Shown piece by piece: positions 54,475-64,000 of a stretch of 64,000 bases of DNA. The notes below the pieces were generated by a model. It saw only the letters and a list, made by a program, of their open reading frames with translations. It did not search any database and was not told the DNA's origin. The position numbers were made by a program, and so were the translations under genes. This stretch comes from Hypomesus transpacificus (Eukaryota > Chordata > Actinopteri > Osmeriformes > Osmeridae). Location of the stretch: positions 17,358,192 through 17,422,191 of the forward strand of contig NC_061070.1 in the NCBI RefSeq assembly GCF_021917145.1, written 5' to 3'. Each line of letters begins with the position of its first letter. Positions within the stretch are counted from its first letter, which is position 1.

Positions 54475-54480
54475 AATAAA
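54475..54480 (+). terminator. ecd: Polyadenylation signal of ecd
   Basis: AATAAA lies about 250 bases after the ecd stop. Confidence 0.65.
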
Positions 54481-54756
54481 ATATTGAAAGATTGATTTGT
54501 TTTTAGCATTAGAACAGCAATTTTTCCATTCCAACTAATCTAACATCTATATAACCAACTGTACTCTGTGCTTTATGGCACATAGCGTTAATGATTAATA
54601 ACATTGCAGAATCACAACTTAGTGTTTTAGTGCTCAAAGGAAACTTTTAATAACTAGTAATATTTTTTTATTATATTTTTTTAACTAGTAATAATTTTTG
54701 AGTAATTTATTACTTTAGCTTATATAACTTATTTATTACTTTTAGCTTCAGATGCT

Positions 54757-54856
54757 GATGCCCAGTTTCCCCAGACATGGATGAAGCTTTGTCCTCAAGT
54801 AAAAAAATAATTAATTGAAAAAGCTTTTATTTTAGTCTGGGAAACTGGGCCTTCAT
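54757..54856. mobile_element. Hairpin element between convergent ecd and membrane-protein genes
   Basis: GCCCAGTTTCCCCAGAC (54760-54776) and GTCTGGGAAACTGGGC (54835-54850) are reverse complements with one bulge, around an AT-rich 58-base loop. It is probably a short fold-back repeat. It carries the candidate minus-strand poly(A) signal. Confidence 0.55.
54826..54831 (-). terminator. Possible polyadenylation signal of the membrane-protein gene
   Basis: TTTATT on the plus strand reads AATAAA on the minus strand, about 290 bases after the stop at 55122. It lies inside a hairpin-forming element. Confidence 0.35.
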
Positions 54857-55121
54857 GTCTATGGGTAGCATGTGAATCAATCATGATCATTTAGCTTATC
54901 AAAAGGTCAGCCTTAGAATACATCCTCTCAGTCCCATCATGCAAGGTACGTTTTGTAGACCCCTTCTGATGGTAGCATTTCTCCGTTCCATTCCGGAAGT
55001 CTCACAATGCTCAGGTCATAAGCTGCATCCGTCAGGCTGCACCAGGGTGTCAAAGTCTTTGACTGTTGGGAGTGTAAAGTACAGCAGTGTTTCGTATCGT
55101 GGCCGTATTTAATCGGAACCG

Positions 55122-56878
55122 CTAGAACCTATAAAACGGCTGCACTAAGGTCCGAGCCGTGTGTATGAGAGCCGCGACCAACGGCGACAAGCGAAGCGCC
55201 GTCACGTCCACCAGGAAGTGCTGAACCATCCCAAGGAGCAGGATGGCCAAAAGATAGCCAATGAAGAGCAGGCTGTGCCAACTGGCCCCGCCCAGTGCCT
55301 GGGGGCCTTTGGGGTGCAACAGACACAGGAAGCCCAGGATCAGGCTCTGGTTCACCAGCAGGGTGAAATACAGGTCAAAGGTGGAGACGCGGGAGCCGGG
55401 TCGCCGTAACTCCACCTCTGCAGCCTTGGCCATCCAGGCCAGAGACAGGCTGTGGAGGAGGAGGGCCAGAGGAGCGTACACACCCTCCAGGGGCTCCACC
55501 CTCGACAGGCCCAGCGACGCTGCAAGGAAGGAAGGGGGGGACGGTGGTTTAAAAACGGGACAATTCTGTACAGACGCGTTTTAACAAAACTTAAACCTTT
55601 GGAATCTCGGAATTCAGAACCCTGGCAACGACACAAACCTGTGATGGTGACGGAGGTGACGGTCACTACGGTGACCAGGCCCGTGACGTGGAGCGGCGGC
55701 GACCCTGCCAGTCCCAGGGCGTGGCACCAGCCCACGCTCAGCAGGGGCAGCAGCCTAATGGTCAGGGGGTACAGGCCCGAGTGGCTGCTCTCGGCCTGGG
55801 CCCACATGCTTAGCACGGCCTGGACACTGTCGCAGATGGAGGGCACCAGGAGCCTCTCGCCCAGAGACAGGGAGTAAGGCTTGAGGGGGACCAGGCCCAG
55901 GGTGTGGAGGAGCTGCAAGGCTAGCAGGCTCACCAACACCTTCAGGGGGGAGGACGACACGAGTCAAATAGAGGGCTGGGATGTTCTCGCCAGAGCAACA
56001 GTGATTCATTTTTTTGGGGTGTGCCAGAAAATCATTAGTGTGTTTCCAGACATCTCTACTCAAATACAATTCTCAGGAACCTTCCCAGAGCTGCTGACAC
56101 TCCCTCATTATTACACACAGACCATAATAAAACCCATCGTGTCAGGGTAAAGCTGGTTGTACCTGGGCGAAGCAGAGTGGCGCAGCATATGGGTAGTGAT
56201 ACTGTGGTACGAAGATGTTAGCCACGAAGCAGCGCAGCTTGTCAGCCAGGATGTAGAGGACGGTCACCACCAGGATGGCGATGATGCCCAGGGCAGGGAG
56301 CAGGGGCTTCCCCACAGGACTGGAGGAGAACCGCCTGAGGGCTGAGACACACCTCCTCCACCTGGGACTGAGCAGGGGTCAGGAGATATCGTCAAACACT
56401 TATCAGGGACAGATATCCATAGGTGTGTCTCTCAATTTCACGTACGCCGTCGTCGGTTTGACTTTAACCACCATGGCAGTGAGCTCCCTTTTGGCTTTGG
56501 ACTTTGGAATGTGTGTGTCTTTGTCTGCATTCCTACCAAGGACTGTCGTGTGGGATATGGTTAACCCTTGTGTTATCTTCGGGTCATTGTGACCCTTTAG
56601 TCATTGTGACCCCACCAAGTCTTGCGACAACTTTACCTCATACAAAAATAAAGTGAAGCATTTTCTTTTAACCGTCGGGCTGTCTTTCACCCCCCAGCGC
56701 GTTGGTTAAAAGAAAATGCTTCACTTTATTTTTGTATTGGGTAAAGTTGTTGCAGCACAAGGTTCAAGGTGGTCTCTTACCGTTCTGAGACGAGTGTGGT
56801 CCTGACCGTGTCCCAGGGGTCAGGCCCCCCTGTCCTGCTGCCTGGGGGAGGGGTCAGGAGGGGTGTGAGTTGGTCCAT
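55122..56878 (-). CDS. Unassigned multi-pass membrane protein, drug/metabolite-transporter-like topology
   Basis: Exons in order are 56878-56781, 56367-56163, 55939-55639 and 55519-55122. All are GT/AG with phases 2, 0 and 1, giving 333 aa. After a polar N-terminus there are seven or eight long hydrophobic segments, for example LLPALGIIAILVVTVLYIL, VLVSLLALQLLHTLGL, FDLYFTLLVNQSLILGF and SLLFIGYLLAILLLGMV. Near the C-terminus ALRLSPLVAALIHTARTLVQP resembles the penultimate-helix pattern of SLC35/TPT nucleotide-sugar transporters. That resemblance is weak, so substrate and compartment (Golgi or ER would fit) are inference. I do not recognise the gene. The consistent splicing and open frame make it real. 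It converges with ecd. Confidence 0.68.
56567..56765. mobile_element. Palindromic MITE
   Basis: Arms at about 56622-56675 and 56702-56757 (AAAATAAAGTGAAGCATTTT on one side) are reverse complements. The ends AACCCTTGTG and CACAAGGTT are short terminal inverted repeats. It is a non-autonomous element in the first intron of the membrane-protein gene. Confidence 0.75.
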
Positions 56879-56956
56879 CACCCCCTCTAATGGAGGTCCT
56901 GGAGACATGAAGACACAAGTTCCTCGCTACTCCCTAAGCCAAGGGAACCAAACTTT

Positions 56957-57175
56957 TTCAGAATCAGAATGGTTTTATTTGCCATGTAAGTTTGCAAAAA
57001 CAAAGAATTTACTGTGGCCGGAAGGTGCAAACAATAAACATATACGGATCCTCAATCAAAAAGAATAAAAGTACAGTAGTACTAACAATCCAAAAAATAA
57101 GACAATTTAAAATTTACATTATAAAATATAAATACAAATATAAGTGCAAATAGTGTGGCTATATAAGTGCAAATT
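56957..57175. mobile_element. Fragment of an interspersed repeat (LINE/SINE tail type)
   Basis: AGAATCAGAATGGTTTTATT followed by TTTGCCATGTAAG and an A-rich segment resembles common teleost retroelement tails. A similar TTTATTGCCCCGAGGGGAA motif occurs at about 58547. The family is not determined. Confidence 0.4.
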
Positions 57176-57248
57176 GGGTGGCTTTCATTGGCTGGCTTTC
57201 ATTGGCTGGCTTTCATTGGCTGGCTTTCAATGGCTGGCTTTCAATGGC
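57176..57248. repeat. 14-bp tandem repeat (GGCTGGCTTTCATT)
   Basis: About five copies directly left of the large palindromic element; the last copies read CAAT in place of CATT. Confidence 0.85.
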
Positions 57249-57259
57249 GATGTTGTAAG

Positions 57260-57732
57260 CAATTGACAAACTCTGAAAAAAAAGAAACCTTTGTCCCTGA
57301 TTGTAACATGTTAGTTTGTACGATGAGATCCTAGTTTGAATTGTTGTAAGATCTTCGGGTAATGGGGGCAAAAAAATACTGTACTGTCGACAAAAAGCTA
57401 TATTATACTTTCACTATAATAGCCCGTCGAAACTAAAATCAATATTGAGCACTGCTTGGCATACTTATTTAACTGTGTGTGTTGCCAAAATACACATTTA
57501 AATTATGTAATAGTACTTTATATGTTGAGTAACAAACAGGTAGTCAATATTGATTTTAGTTTCGATGGGTTATTATAGTGAAAGTATAATATACCTTTTT
57601 GTCGACAGTACAGTATTTTTTGCCCCCATTACCTGAAGCTCTCACAACAATTCAAACTAGGATCTCATCGTACAAACTAACATGTTACAATCAGGGACAA
57701 AGGTTTCTTTTTTTTCAGAATTTGTCAATTGT
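57260..57732. mobile_element. Large fold-back element with about 190-bp inverted arms
   Basis: The left arm (57260-57448) and right arm (57543-57732) are reverse complements at over 90% by eye. Both begin with CAATTGACAAA and contain CTGTACTGTCGACAAAAA. A unique 94-base AT-rich centre separates them. No transposase is encoded, so it is non-autonomous. Confidence 0.85.
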
Positions 57733-59935
57733 TTACATACACAAAATAACAAATACCATGAATAACAGCAATAAAATAAAACTAAAAATCCAAACATGGC
57801 AAATTATAATACATGAATATTCAGACAACTAACAACATGTGTATGTTGTTTAATTGGTAAGGAAGACATACTTACAATATAGAGTTTGATGTCCAGACAT
57901 GTTGATTTATTTTTATCTCAAATATTCATATTCCAAAGGCTCCTATTGTTTATTTGTTTATTTCATCCCTTGTCCATGCAATATCACAACATGAACCAAC
58001 CGAATAGACTTCCAACTGAGAGAGAGAAGAGGCGAGGGGACCCAGGCAAGAAATCAATCCTGTTTTTCCAGAGAGAATGTCAGTTCTGTTCTTCTGTTCA
58101 GAACCTTGTGATTAAACGGACAGAGCAGCATGTCTGTCCCTCTCACACTGACCTGACCAAGCGTTCAGGAAGGCATTGACCAATCCTGGACTTTGTTCTG
58201 TGGCTGGCTATCTGCTGGAAGATTACAGAGCACAACACCCCAAGTTATCGCTCTGAGGATCCTGACTTTGTAACGTGACCTTTACTGTTCCGAGCTTTAT
58301 TCTGATGTTCTGATCCGACTCTTTCGAATAACAAACGAATCAGGCATGAACTCTTGAATCTGGGATAATGTGTTGCATGTATATCATTGTTTGGCATACT
58401 GTCGTATGGTCTTTATTGAAAAAATTCACATACGTTTTCAATAAAAACCAAACACATAAAATAATACCTTTAACCAGAATCCTTCTTGTTATTAATGGGA
58501 ATCTCTAAGTTCTGTTTAAGTGTCATGAATGAATGAATGAAAACCTTTATTGCCCCGAGGGGAATTTGTTCTGCACTGTGATTATCCAGCTGACATCTGC
58601 TTCTGACATTGAAGTCATCTAACCTCCTTTTTGGTGTCATGAGTTAACACACACACTCCCTCCCTCTAATGTCCTATGCCTGCCTTTTACAGCACTCTCT
58701 ACGTCTGTGGGAAAGCATCTGTGGGATGCACACAAAGTAAACAGAAGTGTTTCATTAGAAGAGACCAGTGGCCTGTTCCATAAAGAGAGTTTACATAGTG
58801 AGCTGAGGCCTGTTCCATAAAGAGAGTTTACAGAGTGAGCAGGTCTCATGTTAGTTAATGTCCCTGACATAAGCCTGGCTTATTTGGTAAATTTGCTTTA
58901 TGTAAAACAGGCCCCGGTTCTTTACTGTGTGAAATACAAACAAACAACACATAGGACAGGCCTATTTTGTATGCCAAGGTGACTTGCCTGGGTACTATAG
59001 CAACCAGCTGGTTCTTTATGGCTGTTCTGTTTTGAGAGGCTGTCATTATGCCTGGCTGTTGATTGATCAGCTATCATAAACCTGTATTCTTAGTATTGGG
59101 TCTACTCCAAGCTATAACTGCCAGCTCATAGATAGAAAGTTTATTGCCATGTTTTAATTTACAAATCAGCCGGTAACTAAAGCAGTGAAACTGCCCTGTT
59201 GATGTTTCTGTGTGTGTGTGTGTGTGTGTGGTTGTTGGTAACAGGCTGGTCTGAATGAGCAGCAGGGGGCGCTGATGCTGTGTTTAAAGTGGACAGCGTA
59301 AGGGACTGGTGATAAGGGAGGAGGATGATGAGAGGATAAGAAGGAAAACAGGATGATGAAGATGCCTGGTCAGACTAGGGAGGGGCAGCTGTGTCAAAGG
59401 TTCATGTGAAAGAGAGTGTGTGTGTGTGTTTGTTTCTGCGTGTGTGTGTGTGTGGGGGGGGGGCACGGCAGAGAGTGTGTGTGTGTTTGTTTCTGTGAGT
59501 GTGTGTGTGTGTACGGCACGGCACGGCCATCTCTCCATCTGCCTCTCCTGTCACATCCAGCTTCCCGGTGACGTTCTAGAGCACTTACCGCCACAGCGTC
59601 GTCAGGGCAACACGCTAAAATAAGGCCTGGTTGAAGGGGAATTGGGGGGAGGGGGGGTCGAGACAACCAAGTCCAGGGAGGCTGACTTGTCAACAGTTGT
59701 CTTTTCCACCTGATCTATCCAAACCGGACGAGAGGGAAATATGGTGGCAACGTAACCGAGTGTGGGTGAACTAGTCGAAACATTGGACCTGTTCTTTGGG
59801 AGAAGTATGATGCTCTGATGAGGGGAGGGTGGGGGCAGAGACTGCGCCTGCCAAATGTCTGGCACTGGGAAACATGGGCATAGTGTTGTCCAGGTGAGTT
59901 TGCTGAGACGCAACGCGCTCCGCAGTGTCGCCTTG
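57733..59935. other. Intergenic DNA without recognised genes
   Basis: AT-rich, with ATGAATGAATGA repeats near 58528. A direct repeat CTGTTCCATAAAGAGAGTTTACA occurs twice (about 58772 and 58809). GT repeats lie at 59209-59230 and 59417-59512. Confidence 0.4.
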
Positions 59936-59943
59936 TATAAAAG
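59936..59943 (+). promoter_or_regulatory. styxl1: TATA box (TATAAAAG) upstream of the STYXL1-like gene
   Basis: A consensus TATAAAAG faces the plus-strand gene. A likely transcription start is about 30 bases on. A 5' UTR exon or exon part ending at the donor after 60232 fits between it and the coding start at 60379. Confidence 0.45.
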
Positions 59944-60378
59944 TAGCGTTCCAAACCTAGTCAGCAAAACAGCCTAGTCGTAGCCTGCTTCCCATTCATC
60001 AGTACTGTTCATGAAAATACTGTTGTGGTGTTGTCCTATGACTGATTGTGTGTTGTCTGTATTAGAGCGGTTAACAGTCGTTTAGGAGTCTCTACAGAAC
60101 GCAGCAGCCGCAGCAGCAGCAGCTACAACAACTGTCAACCAGTAAACAGCGCTCCCTACAGGGAGGTGAACGGTACTGGCAAGAAACAACCAAAGTGCCA
60201 CTCTCTCACTCCAACACAAAGTCACACACAAGGTGAGCACACCCATATCGCGTGACTTTCAACTCTCTCTAGATTTACTCTCTCTACATCTTAATGTGCT
60301 CACTAACATCCCTGACCAGAGGTGAGTGAGCCGTCGTGCGGGGAGGAGCCAGAGGTGGAGGAGCTGTTGGTCCCGGCC

Positions 60379-61599
60379 ATGCCTGAGAGAACCAGGGTGG
60401 AGCGGGGCTACGTCACCCCTCTGCAGGTCTACAACCTGCTGAACGCAGAGGCGGGCCAGCCCGCGCTGCACGACCCCAACTACATCCTCATCCTGGACTG
60501 TCGCAGCGCTGACAGGTGCACAAGCGCCCGCAAACACACACATCAGCAAACTCTGCCGTGCGTGTTTCACTAAACAGTCAATGATTGATTTCAGATGTCA
60601 TATCTTTTGTTTATTGTGTGTGTGTGTGTCAGGTACAAGCAGAGTCACCTTGTGACAGCCCGTGCCAGTGTAACGGTCATCCACCCAGAGCTGGGATGTC
60701 TGATCAGCTGTGTCCAGCTGCAGGAGTTCTCCATCATCCTGCTGTACGCGGAGGACGGGCACAGTCCAGGTGACGCACACACACACACACACACTCATCT
60801 GCACACACACCAAACACACACTCACGCTCACCTGCACACTCACTCACCTGCACACTTACTCACACACACACTGTAAAACAACAACCCAGGTTGTGTTCCT
60901 CTTGTGAAGGCCTGTCTGACAGCCTGTGTGTGTGTGTGTGTGTCAGTGGGCAGCGCCGAGGCCAGGGTGGACTCCCCGGTCCTGCAGCACTGCTTCTTCC
61001 AGATCAGCGGCCTGGGCATGGACCCTGTCATCCTCATGGGAGGCTTCTCAGCCTTCCACACCCTCTACCCCTTCCTCTGCACCCCCCGCATGGTCCTCCT
61101 GCAGCCCGAGAGGCACTCCCTCACCATCTACCCCTCCGAGATCCTGGAGGGGGCGCTGTACCAGGGCTCTGCTGCTCAGGCCTCCAACTACCGCATCATC
61201 AAGAACCTCCACGTGACCCACGTGGTCAACGCCACGGCCGACTGCCCCGACGCCTTCCCCGGCATCCTGTCGTACCTGAAGCTGCCGCTCAGCGACGACG
61301 CCCAGCAGGACCTGGTGGAGGCTCTCCCCCGGGCCACGGGCTTCATCTCCGGGGCGCTGCGCGGCCAGCCGACCGGCCGGGTGCTGGTGCACTGCAGCAT
61401 GGGGCGGAGCCGCAGCTCTGCGCTCACGCTGGCCTTCCTCATGCAGCTCCGGCGCTGGTCGCTCCTCCACGCCGTGCGCTGGCTGAAGGAGAGGCGGGCA
61501 TGCACGGCGCCCAACGTGAACTTCCTGCGGCAGCTCCTGACCTATGAGGAGAGTCTGTTCGGTCAGAGGCTCACCTCGCTGGACGATATACGGCTGTGA
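60379..61599 (+). CDS. styxl1: STYXL1 (MK-STYX)-type protein with intact phosphatase signature
   Basis: Coding exons are 60379-60515, 60633-60769 and 60947-61599, preceded by UTR from the acceptor at 60319; 308 aa (human STYXL1 313). The start MPERTR was chosen because it matches the human length and no in-frame ATG lies upstream. Residues 1-110 are a rhodanese/CDC25-like domain (YILILDCRSADRYKQSHLVTA). Residues 150-305 are a dual-specificity phosphatase domain with VLVHCSMGRSRSSAL. The HCX5R catalytic loop has Cys241 at 61393-61395, and Asp residues in PLSDDAQQD are possible general acids. Human MK-STYX has Phe-Ser here and is a pseudophosphatase that binds G3BP1. This protein may therefore be an active enzyme. 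Other MKP-type DUSPs are less similar in the rhodanese part. Confidence 0.78.
60774..60865. repeat. (CA)n/(ACTC) microsatellite in a styxl1 intron
   Basis: CACACACA and CACTCACCTGCA repeats begin right after the donor at 60770. Confidence 0.85.
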
Positions 61600-63126
61600 T
61601 TGAAACGTGGATCCGTTTTTTGGGGGGGGTAACACAAAACGAGAGATGGGTGCTTTGCTGAACACTGGGGGAGAAGGTACTAGAAGGTTGAATTTGAAGA
61701 GAGATGCTTCCTGTAGACCAGTGTTGACTCAGTAGTCGTGGATGAGTGTCACACCCAACTGTGAAGGGAACGATGGAGGGTGGCCCTTTCAAAGACTTTG
61801 TGGGAGTACAGAAGGTCACCAGAAGGGCCCTTTGGATTAGCTCCAGTATTATGCCTGTGTATTCTGAGTTTACAAGGGTCGATGTCCTCTTTACCCCACA
61901 TGCTTATCACTCTCTCACACAAGTATACATTTTCTATCTACAGATGTAGACGTGTGTAATCATCATTGATCATTATACTTTAGTTTGGAACAACTGTACA
62001 CCCTTGAAAAGAAATAAAGAATATGTATTTGTAAACGGTTCTAGCCTTTTCTTTTGCTTTTACGTTATAAAGTGGTGTTTTGTTATTGTTACAGACCAAG
62101 TGTGCTATGATATTGTCATGTGCTTGATTACTTCCCCCTGGTTTCAGAATTGATGCAGCAGAATTGATTGTGGCCGCAGATAGAAGCGTTCACTGAGCTT
62201 GTGAGAAGATGTGGTGCTGGTGGTGTTTCTGTTTGGCTGGTAGGTGGCATGTAACTCGAGATGGCTATCTCTTCGTTGTGTCACGGTGAATGACCTATCC
62301 TGCTATTTTGGCTTCCTGCCTCGGCAACAACAGCTAATGACAGATTGCAAACACACAGTGACCGACCTAATGTCATGGAAATGTGTAAATGATTGCACCC
62401 GATTGATTTGTTTCCCAGGTGACAGATTGTTGTCATTGGGGCTTAACTCTTCAGAAGTGACTTTATTTTTAAATTTGTATAAAGCCGTTAGCTTGCAGCA
62501 GAGGGCTTGTCTATACCTGTTCTCTGACTCAGTAGAAAGGTCAGAGGTATAGATTGGACTATCTGAGCCTGGAGGCACGCTAGCTGCAGTGTGTAGATCC
62601 TGTCAAGTGTGACCTGTTCTTTGGCAGTGAATTTGGATGATAATTTTCCTGCTTGGCACTGGTTCAATGACCCTCCTTTTTCATACCTTTGCAAACATAT
62701 CTTTGAGACAACATTCAAAACTGAATTCCTTTGCCTGTTGATGGCTGGTCTTCTCTCTTTAACTTGGTTTTCCACAGACGTTAATTGCCTGTATCTTTTC
62801 AGTTCCAAGTATTAATTTATCAACACATTTTTATTATTATTCATTATTCTGAACCCCCTTGCCAGGCATAATTCACACTCAGTGTTGAGTTGCACAGGTA
62901 GCTTTATATCACAGTATCTGGATATCTTGTGAATGGTTGTTTGTGTTTGAGTTCAGAGTGACTGCAGTATTTACATAACTTGGACACTGCCTTGGAGAGA
63001 CCCAGCCTGCTATTAGACAGAGATAGCTACCGCTCCTGGCTTGGATGCCAGATTCATCAGCTTGTGCACTGACACAGACAGCAGCGCTGGAGAGAGATTA
63101 GGAGCTCCCAGCAACCACAGTCACTG
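61600..63126. other. styxl1 3' UTR and p4ha1 upstream region
   Basis: The 3' UTR runs to the poly(A) signal at 62013. The remaining 1.1 kb has no coding exon and presumably holds the p4ha1 promoter and 5' UTR. Confidence 0.45.
62013..62018 (+). terminator. styxl1: Polyadenylation signal of the STYXL1-like gene
   Basis: AATAAA lies about 415 bases after the stop codon. Confidence 0.6.
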
Positions 63127-63636
63127 ATGGAGCTGAGATGTTCCTGGTGTGTTCTGGTTCTGAGTAGCCTCTTCCAGACTCTCTCAGCCCACGAGGACTT
63201 CTTCACGTCCATAGGTAGGAGCCCCCTCCTCCTTCCCATCATCCCTCTGTTCTTCTTCTGGGATATTTTCTCCTCGCTATTATTCTCTAGCATTATTTCT
63301 GAGTGCTTGGTCTGTAATCTTGAAGTAGCTCAATGCAGCCTTCTGTAAACCTTCCCAAACTGTTTCTGAAAATAATTAATATTTATGTTTTTCTATCTTT
63401 TTGCAGGCCACATGACCGATCTCTTGTACACTGAAAAGGACCTGGTCACCTCATTGAAGGACTACATTAGAGCAGAGGAGAACAAGTTGGAGCAGGTCAA
63501 ACAGTGAGTATCTTCTGTCTGAAACTTCTCCATGTTTTCTACTCTGTCTCATTTCCCTCTTTATTTGTAACTCTGTCTCATTTTACTCACTCTCACTTCC
63601 CTCAATCTCTCTCTCTCTTCCTTCCTTTCCTCTCCT

Positions 63637-63682
<46 letters not shown>

Positions 63683-63934
63683 TCTCCTCCCATCTCTCTC
63701 TCTCTCTTCCTCTCCTCCCCTCTCTTCCTCTCCTCCCCTCTCTATCTCTCTTCCTCTCCTCCCCTCTCCCCCCCCCCCCTAGTTGGGCAGAGAAGCTGGA
63801 CTCTCTGACCACCATGGCCACCCTGGACCCCGAGGGCTTCCTGGGGCACCCGGTCAACGCCTTCAAGCTGATGAAGAGACTGAACACTGAGTGGGGCGAC
63901 CTGGAGAACCTGGTGCTCCAGGACACATCGGACG
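63127..63934 (+). CDS. p4ha1: P4HA1 (prolyl 4-hydroxylase alpha-1), first three coding exons, cut by window edge
   Basis: Exons are 63127-63214, 63407-63503 and 63783-63934, GT/AG and in phase; the gene continues right. The product starts with a signal peptide (about 21 residues, ending LSA before HEDFFTSIG). The N-terminal dimerisation domain follows, with MTDLLYTEKDLVTSLKDYI, WAEKLDSLTTMA and GHPVNAFKLMKRLNTEWG, nearly identical to vertebrate P4HA1. The enzyme acts in the ER lumen as an alpha2-beta2 tetramer with protein disulfide isomerase and hydroxylates collagen prolines. The catalytic domain lies outside the window. The third exon's acceptor is directly preceded by a long CT repeat and a poly-C run. 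Confidence 0.96.
63600..63780. repeat. (CT)n plus poly-C tract abutting a p4ha1 acceptor
   Basis: CT repeats with CCTCTCCTCCC units and a C10 run end directly at the AG (63781-63782) of p4ha1 exon 3. Confidence 0.9.
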
Positions 63935-64000
63935 GTAACACGGCTCTGCATCGTACAAAACATGGCTGCTTTAGAACAAATCCTAATATTTACATTTTAG

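Noticed and set aside
60066-60232. Coding exon of styxl1 encoding a Ser-rich N-terminal extension
   Set aside because: It is in phase with the next exon but has no in-frame ATG. Starting at 60379 matches the human length, so it is treated as 5' UTR.
60891-61547. 218-codon ORF overlapping the styxl1 last exon in another frame
   Set aside because: GC-rich shadow frame; the styxl1 frame has clear domain homology.

Overview
The window is vertebrate nuclear DNA, almost certainly from a ray-finned (teleost) fish. The genes are spliced with GT/AG introns. Simple-sequence DNA is very dense, and there are two copies of a tRNA-headed SINE with a tail typical of teleosts. The gene set (P4HA1, ECD, FAM149B1, DNAJC9, CCSER2) matches a block on human 10q22-q23. 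I cannot name the species. There is one 500-base assembly gap (31947-32446).

Layout from left to right. (1) 0.8-14.3 kb, minus strand: ccser2, seven coding exons; its 5' untranslated part probably reaches about 24.6 kb. (2) 14.3-27 kb: ccser2 upstream introns and a head-to-head intergenic region with SINEs, microsatellites and a CRE-like site. (3) 27.0-30.3 kb, plus: a SPARC-family secreted matrix protein whose last exon is missing, probably in the gap. (4) 33.1-36.4 kb, plus: an NDNF-like secreted protein carrying an apparent one-base frameshift. (5) 37.7-38.9 kb, plus: dnajc9. (6) 40.3-about 48 kb, minus: fam149b1, with two introns filled by 33-bp and 45-bp minisatellites. (7) 49.4-54.2 kb, plus: ecd, head-to-head with fam149b1. 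(8) 55.1-56.9 kb, minus: an unassigned 333-aa multi-pass membrane protein, convergent with ecd. (9) 56.5-57.8 kb: two palindromic mobile elements. (10) 60.4-61.6 kb, plus: a STYXL1-type rhodanese/dual-specificity phosphatase protein that keeps the catalytic HCX5R motif. (11) 63.1 kb to the right edge, plus: the first three coding exons of p4ha1.

The genes do not form a pathway. They are a conserved syntenic neighbourhood: a histone-chaperone co-chaperone (DNAJC9), a cilium-associated protein (FAM149B1), a cell-cycle/splicing co-factor (ECD), a cytoskeletal-type serine-rich protein (CCSER2), collagen prolyl hydroxylase (P4HA1) and two secreted proteins. I found no bacterial-type system, CRISPR array or intact retrovirus.

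The observations most worth following up are: the fam149b1 intron made of an 18-copy 33-bp array that is open and in frame with both flanking exons; a triplicated exon/donor boundary in the same gene with an in-frame alternative donor; the frameshift in the NDNF-like gene; and the apparently catalysis-competent STYXL1.
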